From assembly GCF_016767715.1 (NCBI RefSeq), contig NZ_CP050145.1, forward strand, positions 3,100,001 through 3,164,000: 64,000 nt of DNA, read 5' to 3'. The notes below the pieces were generated by a model. That model made no database searches, was not told where the DNA came from, and saw only the letters and a list, made by a program, of their open reading frames with translations. A program made the position numbers and the translations under genes. Positions within the stretch are counted from its first letter, which is position 1, and every line of letters starts with the position of its first letter. This DNA comes from Mycobacteroides chelonae (lineage in GTDB: Bacteria > Actinomycetota > Actinomycetes > Mycobacteriales > Mycobacteriaceae). Positions 16,301-25,273 of the stretch are shown here, one piece after another.

Positions 16301-17476
16301 ATGTCGTCACTCACGAGCGGTACCCCTTTTCTCGATGCGTCCGAACGGAGCGAGGAGGTCCTTGCGGCCGTTCCCTTACCGATGCCTATTGGTTCCACCG
16401 CGATCGTCTACTGCGAGGGACAGTTCGGCGAGCAGGACGGCAAGACCGCAAACGGGCTGGTCCGGCATTCTGAGAAGTACGAGATCCTCAGTGTCATCGA
16501 TAGCCTCCGGGCCGGAGTAGATGCCGGGAGACTCCTCGACGGCACGGCGAACGGCATCCCGGTGCTGGAATCGCTGGCCGAGTCCGTCGCTCACGCCGGC
16601 CACGTACCTGACTACCTGATCTGCGGGCTGGCGCCTGCCGACGGCCTACTGTCGAACGAGCAGCGGCTCGTACTGCTAGACGGTATCGCCCGCGGGATGC
16701 ACATTGTCAACGGCCTGCACGAGTTCCTCAACGACGATGCCGAATTCGTAGCAGCAGCTGTGATCGCCGAAGTCACCATCACCGATGTACGCCAACCGAA
16801 GTCCAAGCGCGACCTGCACCTGTTCTCCGGCCGGATCTTCGACGTCACCTGCCCAAGAATCGCGATCCTGGGTACGGACGGGGCGATCGGGAAACGCACC
16901 ACCGCCACCTTGCTGGTCCAGGCATTGAATGCACGCGGCATCAGGGCGGTCATGGTCGGCACCGGTCAGACCACCCTGATCCAGGGCGGAAAGTACGGCG
17001 TCGCGCTGGACGCGCTGATCCCCCAGTTCTGCTCGGGTGAAGTCGAGCACCAGGTCGTCGCCGCGTTCGAGGGTGAAGCCCCTGATGTGATCGTGGTCGA
17101 GGGCCAGGGCGCGCTGAGCCACCCCGCGTACATCACGTCGGCCCACATCCTGCGGGGCAGCCGCCCGGCCGGCGTGATCGTGCAGCACGCACCAAAACGT
17201 AAGGTGCTCGGCGACTTCCCCATGGTGCCGATGCCGACCGTAGCCAGCGAGATCGCACTGATCGAGGCGTTCGCCGATACTCGCGTCATCGGGGTCACGA
17301 TCAACCACGAGGAAATGACCGGTGACGAGCTGAACGATGCGATCTCCGAGCATCATTCGGAGCTCGGCCTCCCGGTCACCGACCCGCTGACACGCCCAGC
17401 TTCGGAACTGGTCGAGATGGTGCTGTCGGCTTTCCCTGTCCTCGCTGGGAAAGCCGACACGACCACCCCTGTGTGA
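16301..17476 (+). CDS. DUF1611 family protein (DgcN-like)
   Basis: A 391-residue protein of the DUF1611 family. The N-terminal Rossmann-like part leads to SKRDLHLFSGRIFDVTCPRIAILGTDGAIGKRTTATLLVQAL, where GTDGAIGKRT (about residues 192-201) is a P-loop-like signature. Further conserved parts are VGTGQTTLIQGGKYGVALDAL and VVEGQGALSHPAY. From memory, the DUF1611 enzyme DgcN of marine bacteria N-acetylates D-glutamate before epimerisation. The downstream gene encodes an amino-acid racemase-like enzyme, coupled by a GTGA overlap, so a role in D-amino acid metabolism is a reasonable inference. I recall no counterpart in the equivalent M. tuberculosis block. Confidence 0.82.
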   Translation: MSSLTSGTPFLDASERSEEVLAAVPLPMPIGSTAIVYCEGQFGEQDGKTANGLVRHSEKYEILSVIDSLRAGVDAGRLLDGTANGIPVLESLAESVAHAGHVPDYLICGLAPADGLLSNEQRLVLLDGIARGMHIVNGLHEFLNDDAEFVAAAVIAEVTITDVRQPKSKRDLHLFSGRIFDVTCPRIAILGTDGAIGKRTTATLLVQALNARGIRAVMVGTGQTTLIQGGKYGVALDALIPQFCSGEVEHQVVAAFEGEAPDVIVVEGQGALSHPAYITSAHILRGSRPAGVIVQHAPKRKVLGDFPMVPMPTVASEIALIEAFADTRVIGVTINHEEMTGDELNDAISEHHSELGLPVTDPLTRPASELVEMVLSAFPVLAGKADTTTPV

Positions 17477-18570
17477 CACTTCGGCTCGAGACCGATCTCG
17501 ACAAGGTCGAGCAGAACACGCGGATCCTGGTTGACCGGCTTACCGGGGTAGGCATCCGGGTCACCGGCATCACTAAGGCAGTGTTGGGCTCGCCGGGTGT
17601 CGGTGCGGCAATGCTGCGCGGCGGCGCCCGCGGACTCGGTGACTCACGGATACCGAACCTCGCTCGGCTGGCCAGCCTCGACTGCCTACCGCTGCGCACG
17701 TTAATCCGCTCACCCATGCTCAGCCAAGTGGCACAGATCGTTGACGTCGCCGATGTCAGTCTGAACACCGAGGCCGTCGTCCTGGCTGCGCTTGATAAGG
17801 CCGCGTCCCAACAGAACCGGGTACATGCCGTCGTGCTCATGGTTGAACTGGGCGACCTGCGTGAGGGCATCGCGCTGGACGACGCCCCCGACGCTGCGCG
17901 GGCCGTTCTTGGTCACTCCTCGTTGCGGCTCGCCGGGCTCGGTGCCAACCTCGCTTGTCAGAGCGGCGTCGTGCCCGACGACCGGAACATGGGCATCCTT
18001 ACGGGGCTCGCGAACGACATCGAATCACTGCACGGGATCTCGCTCGAGGTTGTCTCAGGCGGCAACTCTGCGAACCTGAACTGGGCGCTACACACACACG
18101 ACGTCGGCCGGATCGACGAACTCCGGCTCGGTGAAGCCATTCTTCTCGGCGTCGACCCGCTGTACCGAACGCCGATCCCCGGCCTGCACACGAATGCCTT
18201 CACCTTGAGTGCAGAAGTCATCGAGGTCGCGATGAAACCCGCTCAACCCTGGGGGCATCGTGCTCAGGCGGCATTCGGCGAAGCACCGGCCCGCACCGGC
18301 AGTGCGACTGTGCGCCAGGCAATCCTGGCCCTCGGCCGCCAGGACGTGGACCCGGATGGTCTGCAGCCACCCGAGGGCATCACGGTCCTCGGGATGAGCA
18401 GCGACCATCTGGTGGTCGACGTCGGTGATCACCAGCTGGTTGTCGGAGACGAGATCGCCTTCGGTATTGGCTACGGCACGCTCATGCGGGCGATGACATC
18501 GCCCTTCGTCGCCAAGATCGAGCACCTGGGCCGTTCCATCGCACCCCACGGGATACGGTCACTCCGGTAG
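17473..18570 (+). CDS. Alanine/ornithine racemase-like PLP enzyme (Orr/YhfX type)
   Basis: A 365-residue protein with the fold-type III alanine-racemase barrel. LETDLDKVEQNTRILVDRLTGVGIRVTGITKAVLGSPGVGAAML contains the PLP lysine (ITKAVLG, about residue 36). HAVVLMVELGDLREGI, LEVVSGGNSANLNWAL and IDELRLGEAILLG follow the ornithine-racemase/YhfX pattern. The C-terminal beta domain is shorter than in classical alanine racemases. The GTG start (17473) overlaps the DUF1611 stop by four bases, so the two work together. Substrate (ornithine, glutamate or another amino acid) cannot be read from sequence. Confidence 0.82.
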   Translation: MTLRLETDLDKVEQNTRILVDRLTGVGIRVTGITKAVLGSPGVGAAMLRGGARGLGDSRIPNLARLASLDCLPLRTLIRSPMLSQVAQIVDVADVSLNTEAVVLAALDKAASQQNRVHAVVLMVELGDLREGIALDDAPDAARAVLGHSSLRLAGLGANLACQSGVVPDDRNMGILTGLANDIESLHGISLEVVSGGNSANLNWALHTHDVGRIDELRLGEAILLGVDPLYRTPIPGLHTNAFTLSAEVIEVAMKPAQPWGHRAQAAFGEAPARTGSATVRQAILALGRQDVDPDGLQPPEGITVLGMSSDHLVVDVGDHQLVVGDEIAFGIGYGTLMRAMTSPFVAKIEHLGRSIAPHGIRSLR

Positions 18571-18577
18571 CCCGCGA

Positions 18578-19312
18578 TCAGTGGAAGCTGTCGTGCACCT
18601 TGAGTACAGCTGCGGTGAAGGCCTGATCCAGGAGCACCGCATCGGGCTCGGTGCCCTGAAAAGTCATGTAAGTGGCCTGGATTCGAATATCGGCGATCTG
18701 CGCGATAAGTGACAGAGTGGTTTGTGTGCCGTTGCCCGCCCCGGACGGCGACACCGTTTGATTGACCGCCACCGAATCATCGGCGTTGATGGGCGGAGCC
18801 ACGGCCTGAGAGGCCGTCACCGTGCTCGTGACCTGGTCCGGGTCGGTGAAGGTATACGAAGTACAGCGCTCCAGTTGCGTCTTGTAGGTGGCAAGCGGTT
18901 GCGGCACGCGAAGTACCGCCACCGTGATGGTCGAATTGTCGGACTCGTTGGTGCCCACCGCCACCGCTGCGTCCTGCGGCACTGCCGGAACGGGTTCCGG
19001 TGTGCATGTGGTGGGGGCGACGGTAGCCGCATCGGGCACGCCCCGGATGTCGCGGAGCGCCAGACCGGCGGCACCAGGATCCAGCGTGGTGGCCGGATAT
19101 TGATGCGGGAAGTCCGTCGGCGCCAGCAGGAGCGCCCCCACCGGGCCCGCCGGTGCCCGCAGCGGCGCGGTGGTGGTGGTCAACGGGGACGATGCGCCAC
19201 CGGATGACTCCATGGGCGTTCCGTCGATTGCCCGCGTGCATGCGGGCGATGTCGCGGCGCAGCATCCAGCCACAACCATCGTCGCTACCAGCCGCGATGC
19301 CGTCACGGTCAC
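18578..19312 (-). CDS. Putative mycobacterial lipoprotein (DUF5642-like)
   Basis: A 244-residue exported protein. The N terminus has a hydrophobic segment ending in VVAGC (Cys17), a usable lipobox, then a Thr/Pro/Ser-rich linker to about residue 55. The mature domain (from [19 protein letters not shown]) contains TTCTPEP and ERCTSYTF, a probable disulfide pair, and ends with repeated beta-strand patterns. It resembles DUF5642-type mycobacterial sensor or lipoproteins; I am not certain of the family. It is convergent with the racemase gene (7 bases between stops) and divergent from sthA. Confidence 0.72.
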   Translation of the reverse strand: MTVTASRLVATMVVAGCCAATSPACTRAIDGTPMESSGGASSPLTTTTAPLRAPAGPVGALLLAPTDFPHQYPATTLDPGAAGLALRDIRGVPDAATVAPTTCTPEPVPAVPQDAAVAVGTNESDNSTITVAVLRVPQPLATYKTQLERCTSYTFTDPDQVTSTVTASQAVAPPINADDSVAVNQTVSPSGAGNGTQTTLSLIAQIADIRIQATYMTFQGTEPDAVLLDQAFTAAVLKVHDSFH

Positions 19313-19436
19313 ATGCTGCCATCGGCACGGCCCGGGTCCCCGGAGGCGCGCGCGAGATTCGGGAGGGACAACTGTTCATGTCACCGTGACACGGACGGCA
19401 TGCACGGTTAGACGAATCGGCGTATTGAGTACACCC

Positions 19437-20888
19437 ATGACCAACGGCCTTCGCGCAAGCGGCTCATCCACGGCAGCAGAAACCCCCACCTACGACCTCG
19501 TCGTCATCGGATCGGGCCCTGGCGGCCAGAAAGCCGCCATCGCCGCGGCCAAGCTGGGCAAGTCGGTGGCCGTGGTCGAACGCGACAACATGCTCGGCGG
19601 TGTCTGCACCAACACCGGAACCATTCCGTCCAAGACGCTGCGCGAGGCCGTCCTCTACCTGACCGGCATGAACCAGCGCGAGCTCTACGGCGCGAGCTAC
19701 CGGGTGAAGGCGAACATCACTCCCGAGGATCTGCTGGCCCGCACCGAACACGTCATCCGTAAGGAAATCGAGGTGGTGCGTTCCCAGCTCCTGCGCAATC
19801 GGATCGACCTGATCAGCGGCATCGGACGGTTCGCCGATGAGCACACCGTCGTAGTGGAAGAGCCCTCCCGGGGCGAGCGCACCACACTGCATGCCGAGTA
19901 CGTCGTGCTGGCCACCGGCACCAAGCCCGCCCGGCCCGCCGGTGTGGCGTTCGACGAACGCCGCGTCCTAGATTCGGACGGCATCCTGGATCTGCGCTTC
20001 ATCCCCGGATCCATGGTGGTGGTCGGTGCGGGCGTCATCGGAATCGAGTACGCCTCCATGTTCGCCGCCCTGGGCACCAAGGTGACCGTGGTGGAGAAAC
20101 GCGACTCGATGCTGGACTTCTGCGATCCCGAAGTCGTTGAGGCCCTTCGCTTTCACCTGCGCGACTTGGCCGTGACCTTCCGTTTCGGCGAGGAGGTCAC
20201 CGCCGTCGACGTCAATGATTCGGGCACCATGACCACATTGGCCAGCGGCAAACAGATCCCCGCCGACACCGTGATGTACTCCGCGGGACGACAGGGGCAG
20301 ACAGATCAGCTCGACCTCGCCCGGGCCGGGCTGGAGGCCGACAACCGAGGCCGGATCTGGGTTGACGCGAACTTTCAGACCAAGGTCGACCACATCTACG
20401 CGGTGGGTGACGTGATCGGCTTCCCCGCGCTGGCGGCCACCTCGATGGATCAGGGCCGCCTCGCGGCCTACCACGCGTTTGGCGAGCCCTCCAAAGGCAT
20501 GACCGATCTGCAACCGATCGGCATCTACTCCATCCCCGAAGTGTCCTATGTGGGCGCCACCGAGGTTGAACTCACCAAGAACGCGATTCCCTACGAGGTG
20601 GGTGTCTCGCGTTATCGCGAGCTGGCGCGCGGACAGATCGCCGGAGATTCCTACGGAATGCTCAAGCTGCTGGTGTCCACCGAGGACCTCAGGCTGCTCG
20701 GAGTGCACATCTTCGGCTCCGATGCCACCGACCTGGTCCACATCGGACAGGCGGTGATGGGCTGCGGCGGCACCGTCGAATACCTGGTCGACGCAGTTTT
20801 CAACTACCCGACGTTCTCCGAGGCCTACAAGGTCGCCGCACTCGACGTGATGAACAAGATCCGCGCGCTCAATCAGTTCAAGGCCTGA
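19437..20888 (+). CDS. sthA: Soluble pyridine nucleotide transhydrogenase SthA
   Basis: A 483-residue flavoprotein that transfers hydride between NADPH and NAD. The FAD motif GSGPGG lies at residues 25-30, and [19 protein letters not shown] (54-72) is the SthA version of the redox-centre region, with one Cys in place of the disulfide pair. A second nucleotide site is [16 protein letters not shown], and the FAD-contact motif is [13 protein letters not shown] chose ATG 19437; the frame is open much further upstream but crosses the lipoprotein gene on the other strand. The N-terminal extension of about 15 residues before the first strand (YDLVVIG) is longer than in most SthA proteins. Confidence 0.93.
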   Translation: MTNGLRASGSSTAAETPTYDLVVIGSGPGGQKAAIAAAKLGKSVAVVERDNMLGGVCTNTGTIPSKTLREAVLYLTGMNQRELYGASYRVKANITPEDLLARTEHVIRKEIEVVRSQLLRNRIDLISGIGRFADEHTVVVEEPSRGERTTLHAEYVVLATGTKPARPAGVAFDERRVLDSDGILDLRFIPGSMVVVGAGVIGIEYASMFAALGTKVTVVEKRDSMLDFCDPEVVEALRFHLRDLAVTFRFGEEVTAVDVNDSGTMTTLASGKQIPADTVMYSAGRQGQTDQLDLARAGLEADNRGRIWVDANFQTKVDHIYAVGDVIGFPALAATSMDQGRLAAYHAFGEPSKGMTDLQPIGIYSIPEVSYVGATEVELTKNAIPYEVGVSRYRELARGQIAGDSYGMLKLLVSTEDLRLLGVHIFGSDATDLVHIGQAVMGCGGTVEYLVDAVFNYPTFSEAYKVAALDVMNKIRALNQFKA

Positions 20889-21024
20889 AGGATTTCGCGC
20901 TGGGCGAATGCCGCCCACATCCGGAATTTGCATCCCGCCTGGGCCGTTGAGGCCATAGGTACATTCGCCGTTTGCCTGCCAGTAAGGGACACTGGTGGGA
21001 CGAGGACGCGAAGGGAGGCGAATC

Positions 21025-22008
21025 ATGAAAAGCAGTAACGACGGGGAGCAGCAGCCGTACAGACCCGATCAGAGTGGCATGTACGAGCTGGAATTCCCGG
21101 GTCCACAGCTGGCATCCGCCGATGGGCGCGGTCCGGTTCTGGTGCATGCGTTGCAGGGCTTCTCCGACTCCGGTCACGCCGTGAAGCTGGCGGCCGCGCA
21201 CCTGCGTGACACGCTCGAAAGCGAATTGGTCGCGTCATTCGCCATCGACGATCTGCTCGACTACCGGTCTCGCCGTCCGGTGATGACGTTCAAGAGCGAT
21301 CACTTCACCGAGTACGCCACGCCCGAACTCAACCTGTATGCGCTCAAAGACACCAAGGGCACACCGTTCCTGCTGCTGGCCGGGCTTGAGCCAGATCTGA
21401 AGTGGGAGCGTTTCGTCACCGCGATCCGGCTGCTGGCCGATCAACTCGGTGTACGCAAGACCATTGGACTGGGCGCGATTCCGATGGCGGTACCGCATAC
21501 CCGCCCGATCACCCTGACCGCACACGGAAACGACCGCAAGACCCTCGACGAGCACCCGGGCTGGATCGATGAGGTCCAGGTCCCGGGCAGCGCCTCCAAC
21601 CTGCTGGAGTTCCGTCTGGCCCAGCACGGCCACGATGTGGTCGGCTTCGCCGTCCACGTTCCCCATTACCTGGCACAGACCGACTACCCGGAGGCCTCGC
21701 AACGCCTGCTGGAGGAAGTCGCCAGGACCGGCGATCTGGATCTGGATCTGCAGGCGCTTACCGAGGCAGCCGGCAAGGTGCGCAACCAGATCAACGAGCA
21801 GGTGGAAGGCAGCGAAGAAGTCGCTCAGGTGGTCCAAGCGCTGGAACGCCAGTACGACGCCTTCGTCGCGGCGCAGGAGAATCGCTCGTTGCTGGCACGG
21901 GACGAGGAGCTTCCCAGCGGTGACGAACTGGCCGGAGAATTCGAGCGTTTCCTCGCTGAACAGGCCAAGTTCGGCGAGGATCCGTCCGGCGATGGGCCTG
22001 TTCTCTAA
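21025..22008 (+). CDS. PAC2 family protein
   Basis: A 327-residue protein of the PAC2 (proteasome assembly chaperone 2-like) family: VLVHALQGFSDSGHAVKLAAAHLRDTL at residues 37-63, FLLLAGLEPDLKWERFVTAIRLLADQLGVRKTIGLGAIPMAVPHTRP in the middle, and an acidic helical C terminus. This corresponds to the gene I recall as Rv2714 and to a corynebacterial homologue with known structure; the function is unknown. GGGAGG (spacing 7) marks ATG 21025. It is followed by an alpha/beta hydrolase gene and a PhzF gene in the same order as in M. tuberculosis. Confidence 0.88.
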   Translation: MKSSNDGEQQPYRPDQSGMYELEFPGPQLASADGRGPVLVHALQGFSDSGHAVKLAAAHLRDTLESELVASFAIDDLLDYRSRRPVMTFKSDHFTEYATPELNLYALKDTKGTPFLLLAGLEPDLKWERFVTAIRLLADQLGVRKTIGLGAIPMAVPHTRPITLTAHGNDRKTLDEHPGWIDEVQVPGSASNLLEFRLAQHGHDVVGFAVHVPHYLAQTDYPEASQRLLEEVARTGDLDLDLQALTEAAGKVRNQINEQVEGSEEVAQVVQALERQYDAFVAAQENRSLLARDEELPSGDELAGEFERFLAEQAKFGEDPSGDGPVL

Positions 22009-22062
22009 GCCTGTTGTCCGCTCGCCGCGCCAAATTTGCGGCGAAGGGTCAAAATACTTGAC

Positions 22063-23145
22063 ATGAATCCTCCGCCGCGGCTCCTGCATCCGGTGCCGGA
22101 TACCGAGCACACCGAGGGTGCCGATGTCGGCGACAATGCTGAATCGGCCACCGACGCATCGACGCGTCCGCGGATGGCGTTCCGCACCATCCACGGGTAC
22201 CGGCGCGCCTTTCGAATCGCGGGATCGGGACCCGCACTTCTGCTCATCCACGGTATCGGCGACAACTCCGCGACATGGGACAGCGTGCACGCGCAGCTCG
22301 CCGAGCATTTCACTGTGATCGCCCCGGATCTGCTGGGGCACGGCCAGTCGGATAAACCACGCGCCGACTACTCGGTGGCGGCCTACGCCAATGGCATGCG
22401 GGACTTGCTGGCCGTGCTGGACATCGAGAAGGTCACCGTCGTCGGGCATTCGCTAGGCGGCGGCGTTGCGATGCAGTTCACCTACCAGTTCCCCCACCTG
22501 GTGGAGCGCCTGATCCTGGTTGCGCCAGGCGGGGTGACCAAAGACGTCAACATCGTATTGCGTTGTGCGTCAATGCCCGTCATCGGAGATGCGATCGGCC
22601 TGCTCAGACTACCGCTGGCGATGCCGATGATCCGGCTGACCGGCGCAATAGCCGGCGCGACGTTGGGACGGGCCGGAATGGGCCGCGACATCCCCGACGT
22701 CCTGCGGGTTCTCGCCGACCTGCCCGAGCCCCGGGCCTCGGCCGCGTTCACCCGGACGCTGCGTGCCGTGGTTGATTGGCGCGGCCAGGTGGTCACCATG
22801 CTCGACCGATGTTATTTGACCGAGTCCGTTCCCGTGCAGCTGATTTGGGGTAGCGACGACCTGGTGATCCCGGTTAGCCACGGCCATTTCGCCCATGCGG
22901 CGATGCCCGGCTCGACACTAGAGATCTTCGAGCACTCCGGGCATTTCCCCTTCCACGACGACCCCGATCGATTCATCAGCATCGTGCGCCAATTCATCGA
23001 CTCCACCGAGCCCGCCGAATACGACGAGAATGAGTTGCGCCGACTGTTGCGCACCGGCATCACCGAGCACACGATCAGTGGGGCCGCACGGACCCGGATG
23101 GCGGTGCTCGATGCCATGGGCACCGACGAGCGCAGCGCCACCTAG
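22063..23145 (+). CDS. Alpha/beta hydrolase
   Basis: A 360-residue serine hydrolase. The oxyanion region is LLLIHGIGDNSATW (60-73), the nucleophile Ser130 sits in VVGHSLGGG, an Asp is in IWGSDDLVIPV, and the catalytic His is in EHSGHFPFHDD. The core closely follows the gene I recall as Rv2715 (YRRAFRIAGSGPALLLIHGIGDNS, ADYSVAAYANGMRDLL, TVVDWRGQ-like), with a longer poorly conserved N terminus. I used ATG 22063; an internal ATG (residue 38) or an upstream TTG at 22036 are alternatives. A 7-bp hairpin (22022-22044) lies in the short gap to the PAC2 gene. Substrate unknown, probably a lipid ester. Confidence 0.88.
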   Translation: MNPPPRLLHPVPDTEHTEGADVGDNAESATDASTRPRMAFRTIHGYRRAFRIAGSGPALLLIHGIGDNSATWDSVHAQLAEHFTVIAPDLLGHGQSDKPRADYSVAAYANGMRDLLAVLDIEKVTVVGHSLGGGVAMQFTYQFPHLVERLILVAPGGVTKDVNIVLRCASMPVIGDAIGLLRLPLAMPMIRLTGAIAGATLGRAGMGRDIPDVLRVLADLPEPRASAAFTRTLRAVVDWRGQVVTMLDRCYLTESVPVQLIWGSDDLVIPVSHGHFAHAAMPGSTLEIFEHSGHFPFHDDPDRFISIVRQFIDSTEPAEYDENELRRLLRTGITEHTISGAARTRMAVLDAMGTDERSAT

Positions 23146-23218
23146 CCACGAGAGCTCAAGCGGTACCGAAGGATTGCGCAGTTCACGGGGTATCCCGGTG
23201 CGCGGCGTGCGCGAGACG

Positions 23219-23224
23219 TAGAGT
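23219..23224 (+). promoter_or_regulatory. -10 element (TAGAGT), leaderless promoter of the PhzF gene
   Basis: TAGAGT ends 6 bases before ATG 23231 and matches TANNNT. No Shine-Dalgarno sequence is present. Confidence 0.58.
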
Positions 23225-23230
23225 CGACGC

Positions 23231-23914
23231 ATGAGTGTTGATGTCGCGGTTGTCCGCGTATTCACCGATGAGACAGGCAACTTCGGCAATCCCCTAGGGA
23301 TCGTTAATGGCGCCGACGTTCCAGCGTCGGCACGCCAGGAGGTCGCTACCCGGCTGGGTTTCAGCGAAACAGTTTTCGTCGATCTTCCCGCCGAAGGATC
23401 CAACACCGCACATCTGCGGATCTTCACCCCGGCCGCCGAGCTGCCCTTCGCCGGACATCCGACCGTCGGATTGGCGTGGTGGCTGCGTGAACGCGGGACA
23501 CCGGTCAACACCCTGCAGGTTCCCGCGGGCGTGCTCCAGGTGAGCTATGACGACCGCACGTGGATACGCGCTCGGTCCGAGTGGTCACCCGAGACCGATT
23601 TCCACGAGCTGGACTCCCCCAGCGATGTGGATGCTGCCGATCCTTCCGACTACGCCGACGAACTACTGCATTGCGTCTGGGCGTGGCAGGACCGCAATAC
23701 GAGTCTGGTTCGATCGCGGGTATTCGCGTTCGACCTGGGTGTCAACGAGGACGAAGCAACCGGGTCCGTGGCGGCGCGGATGACCGATCTGTTGAGCCGT
23801 GATCTGATCGTCAATCAGGGCAAGGGTTCACAAATTCTCACGCAATGGAGCCCGGAGGGCTGGGTGACGATCGGTGGCCATGTCGTCGCCGATCAATCAT
23901 TGACGCTGGACTAG
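23231..23914 (+). CDS. PhzF family isomerase-like protein
   Basis: A 227-residue protein of the PhzF/DapF-fold family. Family marks: VDVAVVRVFTDETGNFGNPLGIV with the catalytic-region pattern at the N terminus, RIFTPAAELPFAGHPTVGLAWWL (the FTPxxExPFAGHP motif), and the second-domain GVNEDEATGSVAARM (ExATGSA-like). It is shorter than typical PhzF proteins (about 260-300 residues), with a compressed middle, as in the M. tuberculosis gene I recall as Rv2716. Reaction unknown. It converges on nrdR with a 25-base gap. Confidence 0.87.
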   Translation: MSVDVAVVRVFTDETGNFGNPLGIVNGADVPASARQEVATRLGFSETVFVDLPAEGSNTAHLRIFTPAAELPFAGHPTVGLAWWLRERGTPVNTLQVPAGVLQVSYDDRTWIRARSEWSPETDFHELDSPSDVDAADPSDYADELLHCVWAWQDRNTSLVRSRVFAFDLGVNEDEATGSVAARMTDLLSRDLIVNQGKGSQILTQWSPEGWVTIGGHVVADQSLTLD

Positions 23915-23939
23915 TGACACGCGACACCGCCACCTGGGT

Positions 23940-24404
23940 CTAGGACCCGGTCGGTGCGTCCCGATGCGCGCGCAACGCGGCGATCTCGCGTTCGAAGTCC
24001 TCGGCGGAGCTGAATCCGCGGTACACCGAGGCGAAACGCAGGTACGCGACCTCGTCCAGGTCGCGGAGTGGGCCAAGGATGGCCAGGCCCACCTCATTGC
24101 TGGGAATTTCCGGGGATCCGGCCGCCCTGACGGCGTCCTCGACTTGCTGAGCAAGCAGATTCAGCGCGTCGTCATCGACATCGCGGCCCTGGCAGGCACG
24201 GCGTACGCCCTTGATGACCTTGTCGCGGCTGAACGGCTCGGTGACACCGCTGCGCTTCACAACGGCGAGCACAGCGGTCTCGACAGTGGTGAAACGACGG
24301 CCACATTCCGGGCACGATCGACGTCGCCGTATCGCCTGACCCTCATCCGCCTCACGGGAATCGACTACGCGCGAGTCTGGATGCCGGCAGAACGGACAGT
24401 GCAT
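23940..24404 (-). CDS. nrdR: Transcriptional repressor NrdR
   Basis: The ATP/dATP-sensing repressor of ribonucleotide reductase genes. At 154 residues it has family length. The N-terminal zinc ribbon uses Cys3, Cys6, Cys31 and Cys34 ([30 protein letters not shown]). The ATP-cone domain runs from about residue 48 to 138 ([24 protein letters not shown] and [27 protein letters not shown]). AAGGAG lies just upstream of ATG 24404, which fixes the start; the frame is open upstream but non-coding. It is downstream of the LysM gene, in the order known from M. tuberculosis. Confidence 0.97.
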   Translation of the reverse strand: MHCPFCRHPDSRVVDSREADEGQAIRRRRSCPECGRRFTTVETAVLAVVKRSGVTEPFSRDKVIKGVRRACQGRDVDDDALNLLAQQVEDAVRAAGSPEIPSNEVGLAILGPLRDLDEVAYLRFASVYRGFSSAEDFEREIAALRAHRDAPTGS

Positions 24405-24534
24405 TACTGCTCCTTCGCCGGTTCTGGACTCCAAGTCGTTGGGCTGGGTGAGCTGACGCACAGCACAACGCGCCCAGACCGGTGTCGAGGATACCCGTGC
24501 TCCCGCACGTTCGAAGGTCACGCCCGTTCGCCGA

Positions 24535-25044
24535 TCAGCCGACCGGAGAAACCAGCGTCTGACCGGCTTGCACTGTCGCCGAGTCGAGTTCATTGAGTTC
24601 ACGGATCTTGGACACCACAGCCGAGCGCGGCGCACCCGGTGCGACACGCGAGGCCACATCGGCCAGGGTCTCTCCCGGAGCGACCTGGACAACCGCCACA
24701 CGGTCCGGCACGTCAACTCCCCCGATTCCGGCAGCGCTGACCTGGCCGAGCATCAACAGCCACATGGTCGCCACGGCAGCACCCACCGAGACAACGATGG
24801 TGGCCTTAAGGCTCACCGGGCTACGACGGTGCACCCGATGTGGCACCGACGAGACTCGGATGCCGTTACCCCGGTACGCAACCGGCCGTCCGGAAGGCCT
24901 CCGGTAGGCGACGGTGCGCACCGGCAGTGCCCGGCGCTGGGTCAGCGGGTACTGGGCGCTGTACGCACGCGCCTGCGGGGCGCACTCGCGTGATGCGTGC
25001 TCGGCGGTGCGAAGACGCGGCGTGGTGAGAACGTTTGTGCTCAT
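24535..25044 (-). CDS. chiZ: DNA-damage-inducible LysM membrane protein (Rv2719c/ChiZ-like)
   Basis: A 169-residue protein: a basic, Arg-rich cytoplasmic N terminus, one membrane helix near residues 78-105 ([20 protein letters not shown]), then a periplasmic LysM domain ([40 protein letters not shown]). It matches Rv2719c, which binds cell wall and slows division after DNA damage. Divergence from lexA and two LexA boxes plus a PafBC-type promoter in the intergenic region agree with damage induction. The start ATG 25044 is preceded by AGGAAGGG. NrdR follows downstream. Confidence 0.88.
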   Translation of the reverse strand: MSTNVLTTPRLRTAEHASRECAPQARAYSAQYPLTQRRALPVRTVAYRRPSGRPVAYRGNGIRVSSVPHRVHRRSPVSLKATIVVSVGAAVATMWLLMLGQVSAAGIGGVDVPDRVAVVQVAPGETLADVASRVAPGAPRSAVVSKIRELNELDSATVQAGQTLVSPVG

Positions 25045-25104
25045 CGGTATGCCCTTCCTGTCCTGTCGATCGGTAAGCCCGTTCGCTCTTATGTTCGAAT
25101 GTAC

Positions 25105-25120
25105 TCGATCATGTGTTCGA
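25105..25120. promoter_or_regulatory. LexA box (upstream of the LysM gene)
   Basis: TCGATCATGTGTTCGA differs from the mycobacterial SOS box TCGAAC-N4-GTTCGA at one position. It lies 61 bases upstream of the LysM gene start and would let LexA repress that gene. Confidence 0.7.
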
Positions 25121-25123
25121 TGT

Positions 25124-25139
25124 CCGAACATGTGATCGA
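25124..25139. promoter_or_regulatory. Second, weaker LexA box
   Basis: CCGAACATGTGATCGA keeps the CGAAC...TCGA core of the SOS box with a few mismatches, 3 bases from the first box and partly overlapping the predicted -10 of the PafBC-type promoter. Confidence 0.45.
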
Positions 25140-25162
25140 TTTGTAGCATCCGCCACCGACAA
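25140..25162 (-). promoter_or_regulatory. PafBC-type (RecA-independent) DNA-damage promoter of the LysM gene
   Basis: Reading on the minus strand, TTGTCGGTG (25162-25154), 8 bases, then TACAAA (25145-25140) fits the RecA-NDp motif TTGTCRGTG-N8-TANNNT except the last base of the -10. Rv2719c is known to be induced independently of RecA, which supports the call. Confidence 0.55.
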
Positions 25163-25225
25163 GTGGTCCTGACCAGCATCGACACTCCAGATGGCCGGGC
25201 CAGCGACCGTCATTGACGACACGCA

Positions 25226-25241
25226 TCGAACACATGTTTGA
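25226..25241. promoter_or_regulatory. LexA box controlling lexA
   Basis: TCGAACACATGTTTGA has one mismatch to TCGAAC-N4-GTTCGA and sits 20 bases upstream of the lexA -10 element, overlapping the -35 region: the usual autorepression site. Confidence 0.8.
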
Positions 25242-25260
25242 TAAATGTCGTCGACAGGTC

Positions 25261-25266
25261 TAGATT
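25261..25266 (+). promoter_or_regulatory. -10 element (TAGATT), leaderless promoter of lexA
   Basis: TAGATT ends 7 bases before ATG 25274, predicting a leaderless lexA mRNA controlled by the LexA box just upstream. Confidence 0.65.
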
Positions 25267-25273
25267 CGGGCCC

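Noticed and set aside
22022..22044. 7-bp hairpin (TCGCCGC/GCGGCGA) between the PAC2 and hydrolase genes
   Set aside because: Stem is short, the loop is AT-rich and no U-tract follows. It might be a weak terminator, but I cannot separate it from chance.
25083..25098. Third LexA-like half site (TCGCTC-TTAT-GTTCGA)
   Set aside because: Only one half fits the SOS box; too degenerate beside two better sites.
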